Assembly: GCF_000286075.1 (NCBI RefSeq)
Contig: NZ_AJTZ01000005.1
Location: 868,001-932,000 of the forward strand
Source: Streptococcus ratti FA-1 = DSM 20564
GTDB taxonomy: Bacteria; Bacillota; Bacilli; Lactobacillales; Streptococcaceae
Direction of reading: 5' to 3'
DNA length: 64,000 bases
Part shown: in pieces, positions 1-10,923 of the stretch
How the letters are laid out: each line of letters starts with the position of its first letter
Position numbering within the stretch: position 1 is the stretch's first letter
Position numbers and translations under genes: made by a program
The notes under the pieces: generated by a model
What the model saw: the letters and a program-made list of their open reading frames with translations, nothing else
The model's database searches: none
What the model was told of the DNA's origin: nothing

Positions 1-1
1 G

Positions 2-658
2 CGCGCTACAGACAAAATTATTCTCCGTCAGCCCATGACTTTTCAAGGTGATTTTCTGGAGATGATTGTGCCTAAAGAGCTCTTTCCTAAAAGCTTTCAT
101 TTCTTGGAAAAATCAACCAGTGACCTGCTGCAGCTGGCATTTGACCATCATATTCAGGTTCTGCTTCACGGTTCTTATGAAATGCGAAATCAGGCTCTGA
201 TAGCCTATTACGGCAGCTGGGAAGCCGCTAATCAATATCTTTTTGACCAGCTGGACAAATTTTCAGAGCTGGGCCAGGAACATATCATGTTTGAAAATTC
301 GATCTCACCCCTTTTTTACTTTGGCGACCCTGATTACGATGCTCTGCTATTTGCTAAAAATTACCGGCTGGCCTACGATCTTTCACACGCCTTTATCAAA
401 ATGCGGGGCAGCAATCGCAAACTCCTTGCTTCACTGAAAACTTTGAAAGATCATATTGTCCATTACCATTTAGTGGATTCTATGGGCAAAACGCACGACA
501 GCCTGCCTTTGGGGCAAGGAAAAATCAACTGGAAAGCTGTTCTTGAGCTGCTCAATCCAGATGCTACTTCCATCTATGAAATCAATCTTAAAAACATGCT
601 GGACCCTACCGAGCAGCTGCAAAGCCATAATTTTTTGCTGCAGCTGGCACAGAAATAA
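2..658 (+). CDS. Sugar-phosphate isomerase/epimerase-like TIM-barrel protein, 5' partial
   Basis: The frame is open back to the window edge (codons before the first Met at base 35 read RATDKIILRQP), so the gene begins outside the window and about 218 codons are visible. The C-terminal half has the look of the xylose-isomerase-like TIM-barrel family: a HYHLVDS strand end with possible metal ligands, then GQGKINWKAVLELL, then YEINLKN, matching the usual H-x-D / G-x-G-x-ID-W / E arrangement. The substrate cannot be told. A small gene follows 63 bases after the stop. Family call fairly sure; exact function unknown. Confidence 0.6.
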   Translation, partial: RATDKIILRQPMTFQGDFLEMIVPKELFPKSFHFLEKSTSDLLQLAFDHHIQVLLHGSYEMRNQALIAYYGSWEAANQYLFDQLDKFSELGQEHIMFENSISPLFYFGDPDYDALLFAKNYRLAYDLSHAFIKMRGSNRKLLASLKTLKDHIVHYHLVDSMGKTHDSLPLGQGKINWKAVLELLNPDATSIYEINLKNMLDPTEQLQSHNFLLQLAQK

Positions 659-721
659 GGAAGGGACTTCCAAATTCACGCCTTTTATGGTTTAATAGAG
701 GAAAAGAAATGAGGTAAACCT

Positions 722-916
722 ATGAACCCAACTGAACTGTTTAATCATGTTAAAGAACTTGTTGAAAAACAAGACTTCTCTGCTGCTCAGGATTTTATTG
801 ACCAGCACAAAAACGATTTGGGAGAGTATTTTGAACAGGCTAAAGGCCTTATTGACGGCGGTAAGGGGCTTGATGGCCTTGCTGACAAAGTCAAAGGACT
901 TTTCGGCGGTAAATAA
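722..916 (+). CDS. Small conserved-looking hypothetical protein (64 aa)
   Basis: A 64-residue acidic/basic helical protein ending in a glycine-rich tail (GLADKVKGLFGGK). The start is supported by a GAGGT-type ribosome site seven bases upstream, and the gene is closed by its own hairpin terminator, so it looks expressed as a single gene. No signal peptide or membrane segment. I do not recognise a family; the periodic Leu/Val/Phe pattern suggests a short helical bundle. A -10-like TTTAAT lies about 30 bases before the start. Confidence 0.6.
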   Translation: MNPTELFNHVKELVEKQDFSAAQDFIDQHKNDLGEYFEQAKGLIDGGKGLDGLADKVKGLFGGK

Positions 917-925
917 GACAATCAA

Positions 926-962
926 AAACTTAGTTTATCCAAGGATAGGCTAAGTTTTTTTA
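926..962 (+). terminator. Rho-independent terminator of the small gene
   Basis: AAACTTAG pairs with CTAAGTTT across a 16-base loop and is followed by a run of T on the plus strand, ten bases after the 64-aa gene. Confidence 0.8.
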
Positions 963-977
963 GTATAAGCCAAAATA

Positions 978-1030
978 CAAAAAAGAACCTTGCTACCAAC
1001 GACAAACGTTGATATGACAAGGTTTTTTAA
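978..1030 (-). terminator. Terminator of the rml genes
   Basis: Inverted repeat AACCTTG ... CAAGGTT with an inner CAACG/CGTTG stem. On the minus strand it is followed by a T run (TCTTTTTTG), just after the rmlB stop codon. T-rich on both sides, so it may work in both directions. Confidence 0.75.
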
Positions 1031-1033
1031 CTT

Positions 1034-2444
<1,411 letters not shown>

Positions 2445-2930
2445 TTACTTTAAAATCTCTTTCAAGTAAGCAATCTTAGCAAAATCTTTTTGGTTATTTT
2501 TGTCTGCCCGATATGAATCTTTGGAAGAGGCCAGATAGATTTTCAAATATTGCTCAAGCGTTGGTAAGTAATAATGAACACCCTGAGTCTCCATTTCTTC
2601 TAACTCTTCTAGCTCCACACCTGCAAAGTCAGGAAGTGAATGAAGGCCACCAAATTCAACAGACAGGCCATCCTTTTGAAATTCATGCTCATGGCGGTCG
2701 ACCAGGGTATAACCCAGTTGATTCATCATGGCAATCAGCTCATCCTCACGGTAAATCCGTTCTTCATCAGGTGCTTCCCAACCCCGTGGATCACTGGGCA
2801 CATGAATATCAAGGTCCCTTGCCTACCAATCTCGTCCTGTTCGCCTTTCCAGACCGACAGAGCCCATTAACAAGGGAGTAATTCCTAGCTTGTTTAACTG
2901 CTCTGCTATTTCCAAAAAAGCTTGAAACAT
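2445..2930 (-). pseudogene. Nucleotidyltransferase-like gene broken by one in-frame TAG
   Basis: The original frame runs from an ATG overlapping the rmlC stop (TAATG) for 161 codons. Codon 36 is TAG at 2823-2825, between DW and ARDLDIHV, where CAG (Gln) would fit. Downstream the frame is clean for the remaining 125 codons. The start region (LLMGSVGLERRTG) and the following ARDLDIHV resemble the GS...DxD active-site pattern of the nucleotidyltransferase fold, so I infer a small NTase-like protein of the rhamnose operon, function unknown. A single C-to-T change explains the stop. The downstream part could be expressed from the GTG at 2801, but that would lack half of the active site. Confidence 0.75.
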
Positions 2931-3523
2931 TAGAGGTCCTCTTTTCTCAAAGGTTTAACGTCTTTGAGTAAAGGATGATTTTTATCTGCTTCTGAGACTT
3001 CTGCTTCTGCCAAGTTTTCCCATGTGATGCCAAGTGCTGGGTCAGCATAGTTGACAAAGGCGTATTTTGGTTTTAGTTCGAGCGCCCAGTAGTCATTAAC
3101 GAGATAACTATAAGAAACCTTGTCAGACAAGACTTGAAAACCATTGGCAACACCGCGCGGTACAAAGATACCCTTGCTAGCATCGATGACGGTTTGGTAG
3201 ACATGTCCAAAACTATCACCCTCGCGCAAATCAACCCAAGAACCAAGAACTTTTCCCTCATCAGCTACTGAAATGTATTTATCCCATGGTTCTGCGTGAA
3301 GACCACGAAGAACATTTTTGCGGGAGAAGGAAACATTATTCTGCAATTTTCCTTCTGCAAAGAAGCTTTCTGGGAATCCTAGCGGCACCATTTTTTCTTT
3401 TTGGAAATTCTCTTTAAACCAGCCACGGTTATCGCCGTGAACAGGAATATCAAATTCCAGCATACCGGGAATAGCTTCAATCTTGCGAGCAGCTAATTCT
3501 TTTCCAAAAAATTGTTCTGTCAT
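2930..3523 (-). CDS. rmlC: dTDP-4-dehydrorhamnose 3,5-epimerase
   Basis: Third step of dTDP-rhamnose synthesis, epimerising C3 and C5 of the 4-keto sugar. The protein is 197 aa, normal for the longer streptococcal form. A cupin core is visible: LRGLHAEPWDKY with the catalytic His near residue 76, the SWVDLREGDSFG strand, then GIFVPRGVANGFQVLSD and SYSYLVNDYW, which carries the general-acid Tyr. Its ATG directly follows the rmlA stop (TAAATG), and its own TAA overlaps the next start, so the three frames are translationally linked. Confidence 0.96.
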   Translation of the reverse strand: MTEQFFGKELAARKIEAIPGMLEFDIPVHGDNRGWFKENFQKEKMVPLGFPESFFAEGKLQNNVSFSRKNVLRGLHAEPWDKYISVADEGKVLGSWVDLREGDSFGHVYQTVIDASKGIFVPRGVANGFQVLSDKVSYSYLVNDYWALELKPKYAFVNYADPALGITWENLAEAEVSEADKNHPLLKDVKPLRKEDL

Positions 3524-4393
3524 TTAAGCTTCTCCAATCAAACGGAGCAAGTATTGTCCGTATTCATTTTTCTTAAGAGGCTGAGCGAGTTCGCGAACTT
3601 GCTCCTTGGTGATGTAGCCCATGCGATAGGCAATTTCTTCCAAATTAGCCACTTGCAGATTTTGCATGCGCTGAACAGTTTCAATATATTGGGCTGCTTC
3701 AAGCAGGCTTTCATGCGTACCAGTATCCAGCCAAGCAAAGCCACGTTCCATGACCTCAACAGAGAGATTGCCGCGATCAAGATAAGCTTTATTGACATCT
3801 GTAATTTCAAGTTCTCCACGAGGGCTTGGTTTGATATTTTTAGCAATATCAATGACATCGTTATCATAGAAATAAAGACCTGTGACAGCATAGTGGGACT
3901 TAGGATGTTCTGGCTTTTCTTCAATTGAAACAGCGTTCATATTCTCATCAAATTCGACAACACCAAAACGTTCCGGATCCTTAACCTGATAACCAAAGAC
4001 TGTTGCTCCTTTTTCCTTGCTGGCAGCCTTTTGCAGCATGCGGCTGAGACCAGGACCGTAATAAATATTGTCTCCTAAAATAAGGGCCACATTATCATCA
4101 CCAATAAATTCTTCGCCAATAATAAAGGCTTGCGCGAGACCATCCGGACTTGGCTGTTCAGCATACGAAAGTTTAATGCCGAATTCTGAGCCATCCTGAA
4201 GCAGCTCTTCAAAACGCGGCAGATCCTGCGGCGTTGAGATGATCAAAATATCTTTGATTCCCGCCAGCATCAGAGTTGAAAGCGGATAGTAGATCATTGG
4301 TTTATCATAAACCGGCATGAGTTGTTTTGATGCAGCGCGCGTCAGTGGATACAAACGTGTACCAGAGCCGCCTGCAAGAATAATACCCTTCAT
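3524..4393 (-). CDS. rmlA: Glucose-1-phosphate thymidylyltransferase
   Basis: First enzyme of the rhamnose pathway, making dTDP-glucose from dTTP and glucose-1-phosphate. 289 aa, the usual length. The N-terminal signature [11 protein letters not shown] (residues 8-18), the sugar-binding region [20 protein letters not shown], and the aspartates in LGDNIYYG are present. GAGGAG lies eight to ten bases before the ATG. First gene of the rmlA-rmlC run on the minus strand. Confidence 0.97.
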   Translation of the reverse strand: MKGIILAGGSGTRLYPLTRAASKQLMPVYDKPMIYYPLSTLMLAGIKDILIISTPQDLPRFEELLQDGSEFGIKLSYAEQPSPDGLAQAFIIGEEFIGDDNVALILGDNIYYGPGLSRMLQKAASKEKGATVFGYQVKDPERFGVVEFDENMNAVSIEEKPEHPKSHYAVTGLYFYDNDVIDIAKNIKPSPRGELEITDVNKAYLDRGNLSVEVMERGFAWLDTGTHESLLEAAQYIETVQRMQNLQVANLEEIAYRMGYITKEQVRELAQPLKKNEYGQYLLRLIGEA

Positions 4394-4454
4394 TCTAGGT
4401 CTCCTCTTTATATTTAATCATCTTACATTTTATCACTTTTTGTTAGCGGTGTCA

Positions 4455-5537
4455 CTAACCACCCTTAATCACATATTTGTCAGGACTGTAATCGTCGGCT
4501 GGCAAATCTAAAGACTTACCAGTCAGCATTTTAACCAGCTGATTGGCTATGAGAGGACCTGTAGTCAGTCCAGACGACCCCAGACCGCTTGCCGCATAGA
4601 CATTGGGCAAGCCAGACACTTCTCCAAAAAATGGAGAAAAGTCACTGGTGTAGGCACGTATTCCGACACGGGTGCCTGTTGAAGCAGCAGCTTTTAATTT
4701 AGGGAGATAGGCCTGTGCTTCTTTTTCCAATGCATCTAAGCGATCGCTGTCAATTTTTAAATCAAATCCCTGATTATTCTCATGGGTAGAACCTATGCTG
4801 ACCTTGCCGCCGACAAATGGAATAATATCCACTTCCCCTTCCGGCATAATCACCGGATAGTGCTCAGTTTTTAAATCCTTAAAAAAGAAATCCCTTAGCT
4901 GTCCCTTTTGCGGTCTGACATCAGCTTTGTAACCTAGCGGCTCTAGGATTTGCGGCAGCCAAGCACCACAGGCAAGTAAAACAGTATCAAAAGTTTGACC
5001 GTCAACATCATAGCAGCCATCAGCTCTGACCCCTAAGAGAACTTCCTTACTGATGAGTTCAGCCTGACTGGCTTCAAGCAGAGTCTGTGTCAATTTAGCC
5101 CCATCCACCCGAGCGGCTCCAGAAGCATAGAGCAAGCTGGTAAAACCAGTCAAATCAGCTAAGCCCTCATCAAGCTCTGCCCGCTTTCGGATTTGCAGCT
5201 GTCCGATTAAGGCCGCTTCTTTTTTTCGCTCTTTTAGCTTATCTTCATTTTTCTTAAGCAAGAAGACCCCTGCCTGATCATAAAAGTCAGCTTCATAGGC
5301 ATCCGCTTGTAAATCAGCTACTAAGGTCTGATAGAAGTCTGCACCCAGACGGGCCAGTCGATACCAAGCCTTATTGCGGCGCTTTGAAAACCAGGGACAG
5401 ATGATGCCTGCAGCTGCCTTGGTAGCCTGACCAACTCCTTGGTCAAAGACGGTTACCAACATATCTTTTTCTTTGGACAGATAATAAGCAGCGGTTGAAC
5501 CTACAATTCCTGCGCCGATGACAGCAACTTTTTTCAT
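4455..5537 (-). CDS. FAD-dependent oxidoreductase of the D-amino-acid/glycine oxidase family
   Basis: 360 aa with the dinucleotide fold VIGAGIVGSTAAYYLS at the N terminus and the C-terminal FAD motif AASGLGSSGLTTGPLIANQL, both typical of DAO-family deaminating oxidases. I chose the ATG with AGGGA seven bases upstream; the TTG before it also reads Met in a permissive scan. The substrate (glycine, D-amino acid or other) is not decidable from the sequence. It lies 61 bases after the rmlA start and is probably not part of the rhamnose pathway. Confidence 0.85.
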   Translation of the reverse strand: MKKVAVIGAGIVGSTAAYYLSKEKDMLVTVFDQGVGQATKAAAGIICPWFSKRRNKAWYRLARLGADFYQTLVADLQADAYEADFYDQAGVFLLKKNEDKLKERKKEAALIGQLQIRKRAELDEGLADLTGFTSLLYASGAARVDGAKLTQTLLEASQAELISKEVLLGVRADGCYDVDGQTFDTVLLACGAWLPQILEPLGYKADVRPQKGQLRDFFFKDLKTEHYPVIMPEGEVDIIPFVGGKVSIGSTHENNQGFDLKIDSDRLDALEKEAQAYLPKLKAAASTGTRVGIRAYTSDFSPFFGEVSGLPNVYAASGLGSSGLTTGPLIANQLVKMLTGKSLDLPADDYSPDKYVIKGG

Positions 5538-5593
5538 CAAATTCCCTCATTATTTAGCTTTGCTTTAGACTTAATCCTATCATCAAAGCAATC

Positions 5594-6382
5594 CTACAAA
5601 TGATAGAAAGGATTCGTATTGGCTTGGCTGGTCAAAATCTCAATGTCCCAGTTCTCTTCAGACTTCCATGCTTCAAATTTGGAAGCCAGTTTGTCAGCAA
5701 AAAGCACTTCAATGTGATGCCCTGGATCCAAGGCTAAAAGACCGTTGGTCAGCATTTCTTGAGCCGTATGGTAATAGATATCACCTGTGATATAGACCTG
5801 AGCTCCCTTATTCAGAGCTTCTTGGTAAAAACTTTGACCGCTGCCGCCGCAAATGGCTAAGCGCGATATGACCGGATTCGCCTGTTTGTAAGATACCAGG
5901 CGAATGCTGTCCAAATGAAAAATCTTTTTAACTTTCACTGCCAAATCTTCAAAAGGAAGCGGTGCAATGTCTCCGACACGTCCAATACCATAGCCATCCT
6001 TGCTGAGACTCAAGACCTCACGATTGGTAACCTCCAGCAAGTCGCAAAACCAATCGTTAAGCCCGTCAGGAACAATATCAATATTGGTATGGCTGACATA
6101 GACAGCAATGTCATGTTTAATCAAATCAATATAAATCTGGTTTTGTGCGCTTGCAGTCAAATCTTTTAAAGGCCGAAAAATTGGAGCGTGCTTAACAATC
6201 AGCAAATCTATCTTTTTTTCAATAGCTTCAGCAACCGTCGTTTCACGCACATCAAGAGCAATCATAATCCTTTTGATATCTTTATCAAGTGTTCCAATTT
6301 GCAGTCCAGATATATCGCCTTCAAGGGACAGCTCCTGCGGACAGTAAGCCTCATAGCGTTCAATAATCTGCCGTGCTTTCAT
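5594..6382 (-). CDS. Nif3-like dinuclear metal centre protein
   Basis: 262 aa, the short Nif3/YqfO form without the inserted PII-like domain. Visible: [11 protein letters not shown] near residue 20, [16 protein letters not shown] (metal-ligand region, where the first His of the usual HHP is Lys) and the late [10 protein letters not shown] segment. The biochemical role of the family is uncertain (a GTP cyclohydrolase 1-type fold). The start overlaps trmK by 23 bases, and this trmK-Nif3 pairing is common in Firmicutes, which supports both calls. GGAGG lies just before the ATG. Confidence 0.88.
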   Translation of the reverse strand: MKARQIIERYEAYCPQELSLEGDISGLQIGTLDKDIKRIMIALDVRETTVAEAIEKKIDLLIVKHAPIFRPLKDLTASAQNQIYIDLIKHDIAVYVSHTNIDIVPDGLNDWFCDLLEVTNREVLSLSKDGYGIGRVGDIAPLPFEDLAVKVKKIFHLDSIRLVSYKQANPVISRLAICGGSGQSFYQEALNKGAQVYITGDIYYHTAQEMLTNGLLALDPGHHIEVLFADKLASKFEAWKSEENWDIEILTSQANTNPFYHL

Positions 6383-7070
6383 GAAGTACCTCCTTAATCT
6401 GACTTATTTTTACCTTTATAGCCAGCCGATCCTGTTCATTTTTCTCAGGAATTTTCATCAAGGCCTGCTCTAATTTAGACAGTTCTCTTTGCCACCGTGC
6501 TTTAAAAACAGCTGACAGTTCCCGACGCAGGAAAGGACCAAAACGCAAATCCATATCCGACAAAGTCATCTGCCCCTTTTCAGCAACTAATATTTCATAG
6601 TATTTTTGCTTATCTGTCACTATCTTTTCAGCCGTTATCGCAAAGCCATTGGCCATTAGCCAAAGGCGCAGTTCATCTTCGCAGTTATTGGGCTGCAAAA
6701 TCAGCTGCTTTACTAAAGACAGCTTAGCCTTCCCAGCTTCTAAAATTTCTGCAATCAAACGTCCGCCCATACCACAAACCGCAATAACATCAATATCATC
6801 TGATTCTGTAAAGGCCGCTAAACCGTCTGCTAGACGGACATCTACGCAATCTGATAAACCAGCTTGAGCCACATTTTCTAGGGCAGAGCTGTAGGGGCCT
6901 TCTGCCACCTCACCGGCTATAGCATAATCAATGCAGCCTTTTCCCAGCAGATAAAGCGGCAGATAGGCATGATCACTGCCGACATCAAGAAGCCTTGCAC
7001 CCTTAGGTACAAAGCCCGCAATTTCCTGTAAACGCTCAGAAAGGTTGATGCCCTTCTTTTTATCTCGCAT
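6360..7070 (-). CDS. trmK: tRNA (adenine22-N1)-methyltransferase
   Basis: SAM-dependent Rossmann methyltransferase of the TrmK/COG2384 family, which makes m1A22 in tRNA. Motif I is [19 protein letters not shown] near residue 25, followed by the acidic [10 protein letters not shown] and by [13 protein letters not shown] (motif IV). The C terminus is helical and charged, as in the family. I start at the ATG with GGAG eight bases upstream (236 aa); a GTG three codons earlier is possible. The start lies inside the last codons of dnaD, so the genes form a tight operon. Confidence 0.9.
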   Translation of the reverse strand: MRDKKKGINLSERLQEIAGFVPKGARLLDVGSDHAYLPLYLLGKGCIDYAIAGEVAEGPYSSALENVAQAGLSDCVDVRLADGLAAFTESDDIDVIAVCGMGGRLIAEILEAGKAKLSLVKQLILQPNNCEDELRLWLMANGFAITAEKIVTDKQKYYEILVAEKGQMTLSDMDLRFGPFLRRELSAVFKARWQRELSKLEQALMKIPEKNEQDRLAIKVKISQIKEVLHESTADY

Positions 7071-7761
7071 CCGAGTCACTCCATAAATTCATGGCCGACA
7101 GAAAATCGTCCGAAACTGTCACATTAGCCGGATTGGCTTCTTCACGCTCCTGCCGTCTTTCTTCAACCTGACGCAGGGTCGTAATTCCCTCCCGGCGCCA
7201 ATTTCTCAAAATAGCCTGAATGTAATTCCAATTGGTTTTGCCATTAAACACAGCCTCCCGCAGAGCTGCCCGAACAAGATCAGGATCTGTTTTATCATCT
7301 GAAACTGTCTTTTCTAAGTCTTCCAATTCAAAGGGACTGAGCAGCCGTCCCAGCTCTCTTTCAAAATCTTCAACTAAATCTTTAAAGGCATTGCTGCTGT
7401 CAGCATTCGACTCCGGCTGACCTTTGCTCCGTTCGGGCTGCTCTAGCAGGTCATCCAGTTTTTTAAGAGCCAAGGCTGCATCAAAAATGACTTCACTCTC
7501 ACCGTCCAGCTCAATTGTTTTCATGGCTAAAAGCTCCTGGCTGATCAGATTTGAAACACAGCGGTTAACCTGAGCTACGGTTTTTCCGACAGCTGCAGCA
7601 ATTTGGCTAGTGGCAATTTCTTCCATATTTGTCGTATTTTGAAGATAGAAAAACTGCCAGACCAAAAAGTCATCAGTGCTGCTGAAAATATCTTTGTAAT
7701 GAAAAAGCAAGGCACTGGGCAAAACCAAGTTCCCTGACTTATAATGTTGCAAAAAGCTCAT
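7060..7761 (-). CDS. dnaD: DnaD-family replication/primosome protein
   Basis: 233 aa with a winged-helix N-terminal part (residues 1-90) and the C-terminal DnaD domain ending in NGKTNWNYIQAILRNWRREG, the YxxxILxxW hallmark. DnaD helps load the replicative helicase with DnaB and DnaI. A strong AGGAGGT site precedes the ATG. It comes right after metA on the same strand (nine bases) and overlaps trmK. Confidence 0.92.
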   Translation of the reverse strand: MSFLQHYKSGNLVLPSALLFHYKDIFSSTDDFLVWQFFYLQNTTNMEEIATSQIAAAVGKTVAQVNRCVSNLISQELLAMKTIELDGESEVIFDAALALKKLDDLLEQPERSKGQPESNADSSNAFKDLVEDFERELGRLLSPFELEDLEKTVSDDKTDPDLVRAALREAVFNGKTNWNYIQAILRNWRREGITTLRQVEERRQEREEANPANVTVSDDFLSAMNLWSDSDAR

Positions 7762-7770
7762 AGGACCTCC

Positions 7771-8715
7771 TTACAGATAGCCATAAAATGAAACATCATT
7801 TTCTAACTCCTCTAAGCGATAAGGTGTTTCTTGATAGACCGCGTAATTAATCCAATTACTGAAGAACGTTGCCGCAGCAAGATTCCAGCGCATTTCTGGA
7901 TAAGATTCGGGGTTGTCATTTTGATAATAGTTGCTTGGAATGTTAGGGTTTTTACCAGCCTTGAGGTCACGTTTATACTCATTGCCCAAGGTTTCTCGGT
8001 CATATTCCAAATGGCCAAAACTATAAATTTCCCGCATATCGCGGCTGGATAAAATGGACAAACCTACTTCCTCACCGCTGGCAATCACTTCAAGGTTTGT
8101 CTTATTGATAACATCTTTTAGGAGAACTTCTGTATGACGGGAATGAGGAGCGAGAAAACAATCATCAAAGCCTCTCATCAAAGGACTGTATGGTTTTTCT
8201 ACCTTCTGCCAGTAGATACCTGAGAGTTTATCGCCCATATCAATCTTATCAATACCATAACGATAATAAAGTCCGGCCTGAGCCCCCCAGCAAAGATGTA
8301 AGGTTGAATAGACATGGGTCTTAGACCACTGAAAAACCTGGCAGAGCTCCTCCCAGTAATCAACCTCCTCAAAAGACATCGTCTCTACCGGTGCTCCCGT
8401 GATGATCAGCCCATCATAAAAGTTGCCTTTAATGTCTTCTAAGGTCTTATAAAAAGTCTTCATATGCTCAGCCTGTGTATTTTTCGAATGGTGGCTGGCC
8501 ATGTATAAAAAGTCCACATTCATCTGCAAAGGAGTGTTGGCTAAGAGCCTAAGCAGCTGAGTTTCCGTTGCTACCTTTGTCGGCATCAGATTTAAAATCA
8601 GAATGCTCATCGGCCTTATATCCTGATGAATGGCCCTTTTATTATCCATAACGAAGATATTTTCAGACTTTAGAATATCCACCGCAGGTAATTTTTTATC
8701 AAGAGTAATTGGCAT
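7771..8715 (-). CDS. metA: Homoserine O-acyltransferase (MetA type)
   Basis: First committed step of methionine synthesis: acylates homoserine with acetyl-CoA or succinyl-CoA. 314 aa, normal. The glutamine-amidotransferase-like fold shows the nucleophile in [31 protein letters not shown], and the C-terminal [11 protein letters not shown]. The acyl donor cannot be read with certainty here. A promoter with an overlapping MET box lies just upstream, so I infer regulation by the MetR/CmbR family with the other sulfur genes. Confidence 0.93.
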   Translation of the reverse strand: MPITLDKKLPAVDILKSENIFVMDNKRAIHQDIRPMSILILNLMPTKVATETQLLRLLANTPLQMNVDFLYMASHHSKNTQAEHMKTFYKTLEDIKGNFYDGLIITGAPVETMSFEEVDYWEELCQVFQWSKTHVYSTLHLCWGAQAGLYYRYGIDKIDMGDKLSGIYWQKVEKPYSPLMRGFDDCFLAPHSRHTEVLLKDVINKTNLEVIASGEEVGLSILSSRDMREIYSFGHLEYDRETLGNEYKRDLKAGKNPNIPSNYYQNDNPESYPEMRWNLAAATFFSNWINYAVYQETPYRLEELENDVSFYGYL

Positions 8716-8750
8716 GAAAATATCTCCATTTCTACAATATCTATTCTAAT

Positions 8751-8784
8751 ATTATAAAGCAGAGAGATATAGTTTTCAAATATA
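8751..8784 (-). promoter_or_regulatory. metA promoter overlapped by a MET box
   Basis: On the minus strand TTGAAA (8774-8779), 17 bases and TATAAT (8751-8756) form a good sigma-A promoter. The 17-base segment 8768-8784 is TATAGTTTTCAAATATA, two mismatches from the MetR MET box TATAGTTTNAAACTATA, and covers the -35 element. Confidence 0.7.
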
Positions 8785-8826
8785 TAATTTCTCTATTTAG
8801 ATATAGCAAACAGCTATAATCCACCC

Positions 8827-9339
8827 TTAATAATGAATGAGCACCTTATAATCATAATCGCCGATAGCCTTGCGGCCTTCAAGCTCATCCAGCTCAATCA
8901 AAAAGGCGCAGCCAGCAACAATTCCTCCCAGTCTTTCAATCATTTCAATCGTTGCCTTAACAGTTCCGCCAGTTGCCAAAAGGTCATCAACAATCAGCAC
9001 ACGCTGTCCTGGTTTGATGGCATCAGCATGCATGGTCAGAGTATCAATACCATATTCTTTTTCGTAATTAGCTTCAATCACCTTGCGCGGAAGCTTTCCG
9101 GGCTTACGGACCGGAGCAAAACCAACACCCAGCTCATAAGCAACCGGACAGCCGACAATAAAGCCACGTGCTTCTGGGCCGACAATCATATCAATCTTTT
9201 TGTCTGTCGCATACTGGACAATTTCGCGGACAGCATAGCTGTAGGCATTTCCATTAGCCATCAAAGGACTAATATCACGAAAGAGAATCCCGTCTTCTGG
9301 ATAGTTCTCAATGGTTGCAATGTAATCTTTTAAATCCAT
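8827..9339 (-). CDS. apt: Adenine phosphoribosyltransferase
   Basis: Purine salvage enzyme making AMP from adenine and PRPP. I start at [14 protein letters not shown] (170 aa), the conserved beginning of streptococcal Apt; the open frame runs 12 codons further back. The PRPP-binding loop [13 protein letters not shown] and the [10 protein letters not shown] segment are intact. recJ lies upstream on the same strand, but a complete IS element and a hairpin now sit between the two. Confidence 0.95.
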   Translation of the reverse strand: MDLKDYIATIENYPEDGILFRDISPLMANGNAYSYAVREIVQYATDKKIDMIVGPEARGFIVGCPVAYELGVGFAPVRKPGKLPRKVIEANYEKEYGIDTLTMHADAIKPGQRVLIVDDLLATGGTVKATIEMIERLGGIVAGCAFLIELDELEGRKAIGDYDYKVLIHY

Positions 9340-9421
9340 TTCCTTACTTTCTAGGGCAATCTGCCAAAAAATCATTTACTCTTTATTATAGCATGAATTA
9401 GTCATTTTAGAAAATATTACC

Positions 9422-9430
9422 ACTAAGACT
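9422..9430. repeat. Left copy of the ISAs1 element target duplication
   Basis: ACTAAGACT directly before the left inverted repeat; the same nine bases follow the right end at 10700-10708. Confidence 0.85.
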
Positions 9431-10699
9431 CACGACAAACGCATGAGACGCTCCAATTCATTTTCTGAACGATAGAACCCTTTTTTAACTTAGAGTAGGC
9501 GGCTTAGATACTTGTCAAAGGACAAACTAAGGACATATTTCTTATGCCTCATACTCATTTTCTTTCCTGTATCTAGTCGCTTCAATACAGCTAAACAAAA
9601 TTTATCCATCACATTCAAATTAAAAGCTAAGTGCTTGTTTAGCGTCTTATTGGCATCCTCACGAAAAACAACATCCAATAACCAGTGCATACTTTCTATC
9701 TGCCAATGCCCTCTAACATAAGCACACAATTCCTGAGCACTGACCTGGCAACTCAGAATAAAGTAGCGACTCTCTTTGCTTTCTTGTCCATTCTTTGTTA
9801 TCTGAATACGAGCTCGACCTATACTCTGAATATGTCCCCAATCCGGATGAACTTTTCTCAGCCAACCGACATCGTGGAGGACATCATACTGTCTGACCTC
9901 GATTTGACCGTGGGCTTTTTCAACGGTTTCGTAAGTATCATCCCGCCTAGAATCCAACTCAAAATAGGGACGAATATCCTCTAATAGTCCCTTCTGATTC
10001 TCTTTAACAGCCAAACAGTAGTCGCCTTTTTTCTGGATAATCTTTTCCGCAATGGCCTTTTGAGTTCCTATAGCATCTATACTAATCAGGCAACCTTTGA
10101 TAGAAATCATATCTAGTAAGACGGGGAACGCTGTGATTTCGTTGCTCTTCTCATCAGTCGCCACTTGACCGTAGGCTATCCCTAAGTCTGTCGCATAAGC
10201 TGTGACAATATGCAAGGCTTTCTGGGTTTGACTGGCGTTGCCTCGGACAGTTTTGCCATCAATCGCAACCAACCGTTTCGAAAAGGTTGTAAAAGTCTTG
10301 GCAGAGAGATCAGCCTCCTCTAAAATGTTAGCCCACATCTGCGTAACTTCTACAAGAACCTGTGGGTCTAATGTCGCGAAAACACGCTGAAGCGTATCGT
10401 GTGATGGGATGCCATTTTCTAAACTAAGAACAGTCCGTAAGGAGCTTTCGTAGGCATTGCCAAAGGCTTCAATCTCATCCCAGTACTCTGCGCCTGATAA
10501 ACGAGCGAAGAATATTAAGAGAACAATGTCTGATAACAAATGTTTGATTTTCCAGGGCTCCCTGACATCTCTAACTTCTACCAAAAAACGAATCATCTCA
10601 TTCATAACTACGACCTCCACTACTATTATAACGGAAGTCCTTTATCTCGTTTATGAAATTAATTTCTGAAAACGATATTTTCTTCATGCGTTTGTCGTG
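9431..10699 (-). mobile_element. Complete ISAs1-family insertion sequence (1,269 bp)
   Basis: The ends are 16-base inverted repeats: CACGACAAACGCATGA at 9431-9446 and its reverse complement at 10684-10699. A nine-base direct repeat flanks the element, within the size range typical of ISAs1 elements. One uninterrupted transposase fills most of it. Perfect duplications and an intact frame suggest a recent insertion. It lies between apt and recJ. Confidence 0.92.
9490..10605 (-). CDS. ISAs1-family transposase (H-repeat type)
   Basis: 371 aa from the ATG preceded by GGAGG. The N terminus (VREPWKIKHLLSDIVLLIFFARLSGAEYWDEIE) is the DDE_Tnp_1-associated domain of ISAs1 transposases. The catalytic part shows VAIDGKTVRG, IDAIGTQKAIAEKI and YFILSCQVSAQELCAYVRGHWQIESMHWLLDVVFREDAN with the final acidic residue. 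No stop or frameshift, so it is probably active. The whole gene lies inside the mapped inverted repeats. Confidence 0.93.
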   Translation of the reverse strand: MNEMIRFLVEVRDVREPWKIKHLLSDIVLLIFFARLSGAEYWDEIEAFGNAYESSLRTVLSLENGIPSHDTLQRVFATLDPQVLVEVTQMWANILEEADLSAKTFTTFSKRLVAIDGKTVRGNASQTQKALHIVTAYATDLGIAYGQVATDEKSNEITAFPVLLDMISIKGCLISIDAIGTQKAIAEKIIQKKGDYCLAVKENQKGLLEDIRPYFELDSRRDDTYETVEKAHGQIEVRQYDVLHDVGWLRKVHPDWGHIQSIGRARIQITKNGQESKESRYFILSCQVSAQELCAYVRGHWQIESMHWLLDVVFREDANKTLNKHLAFNLNVMDKFCLAVLKRLDTGKKMSMRHKKYVLSLSFDKYLSRLL

Positions 10700-10708
10700 A
10701 CTAAGACT
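10700..10708. repeat. Right copy of the ISAs1 element target duplication
   Basis: ACTAAGACT directly after the right inverted repeat, identical to 9422-9430. Confidence 0.85.
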
Positions 10709-10756
10709 CATTGGAATACATACAATTAATGTTCAGCAATTACTGATGATTGTTAT

Positions 10757-10810
10757 GTAAAATAAATCCATACAGCCGCTACCACAGCTGTATGGATTTA
10801 TCTTTTATTA
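10757..10810. terminator. Strong hairpin downstream of recJ
   Basis: AAATAAATCCATACAGC pairs with GCTGTATGGATTTAT over a ten-base loop, with A-rich and T-rich flanks, so it can terminate on either strand. It lies between recJ and the IS. The rest of the 10709-10923 gap shows nothing else. Confidence 0.75.
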
Positions 10811-10923
10811 TCTTGTATTATCTTGTTTTACAGTTAGTTAATAGCGCATCACTCTTTTAACCAACTCCGCACAAGTTAGCTGCTTGCTTTCCTTGTCTTA
10901 AGGATTCCACCGACAAAATCGAC

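Noticed and set aside
2513..2881. Plus-strand frame opposite the broken NTase-like gene
   Set aside because: Opposite-strand shadow; no ribosome site and no family resemblance.
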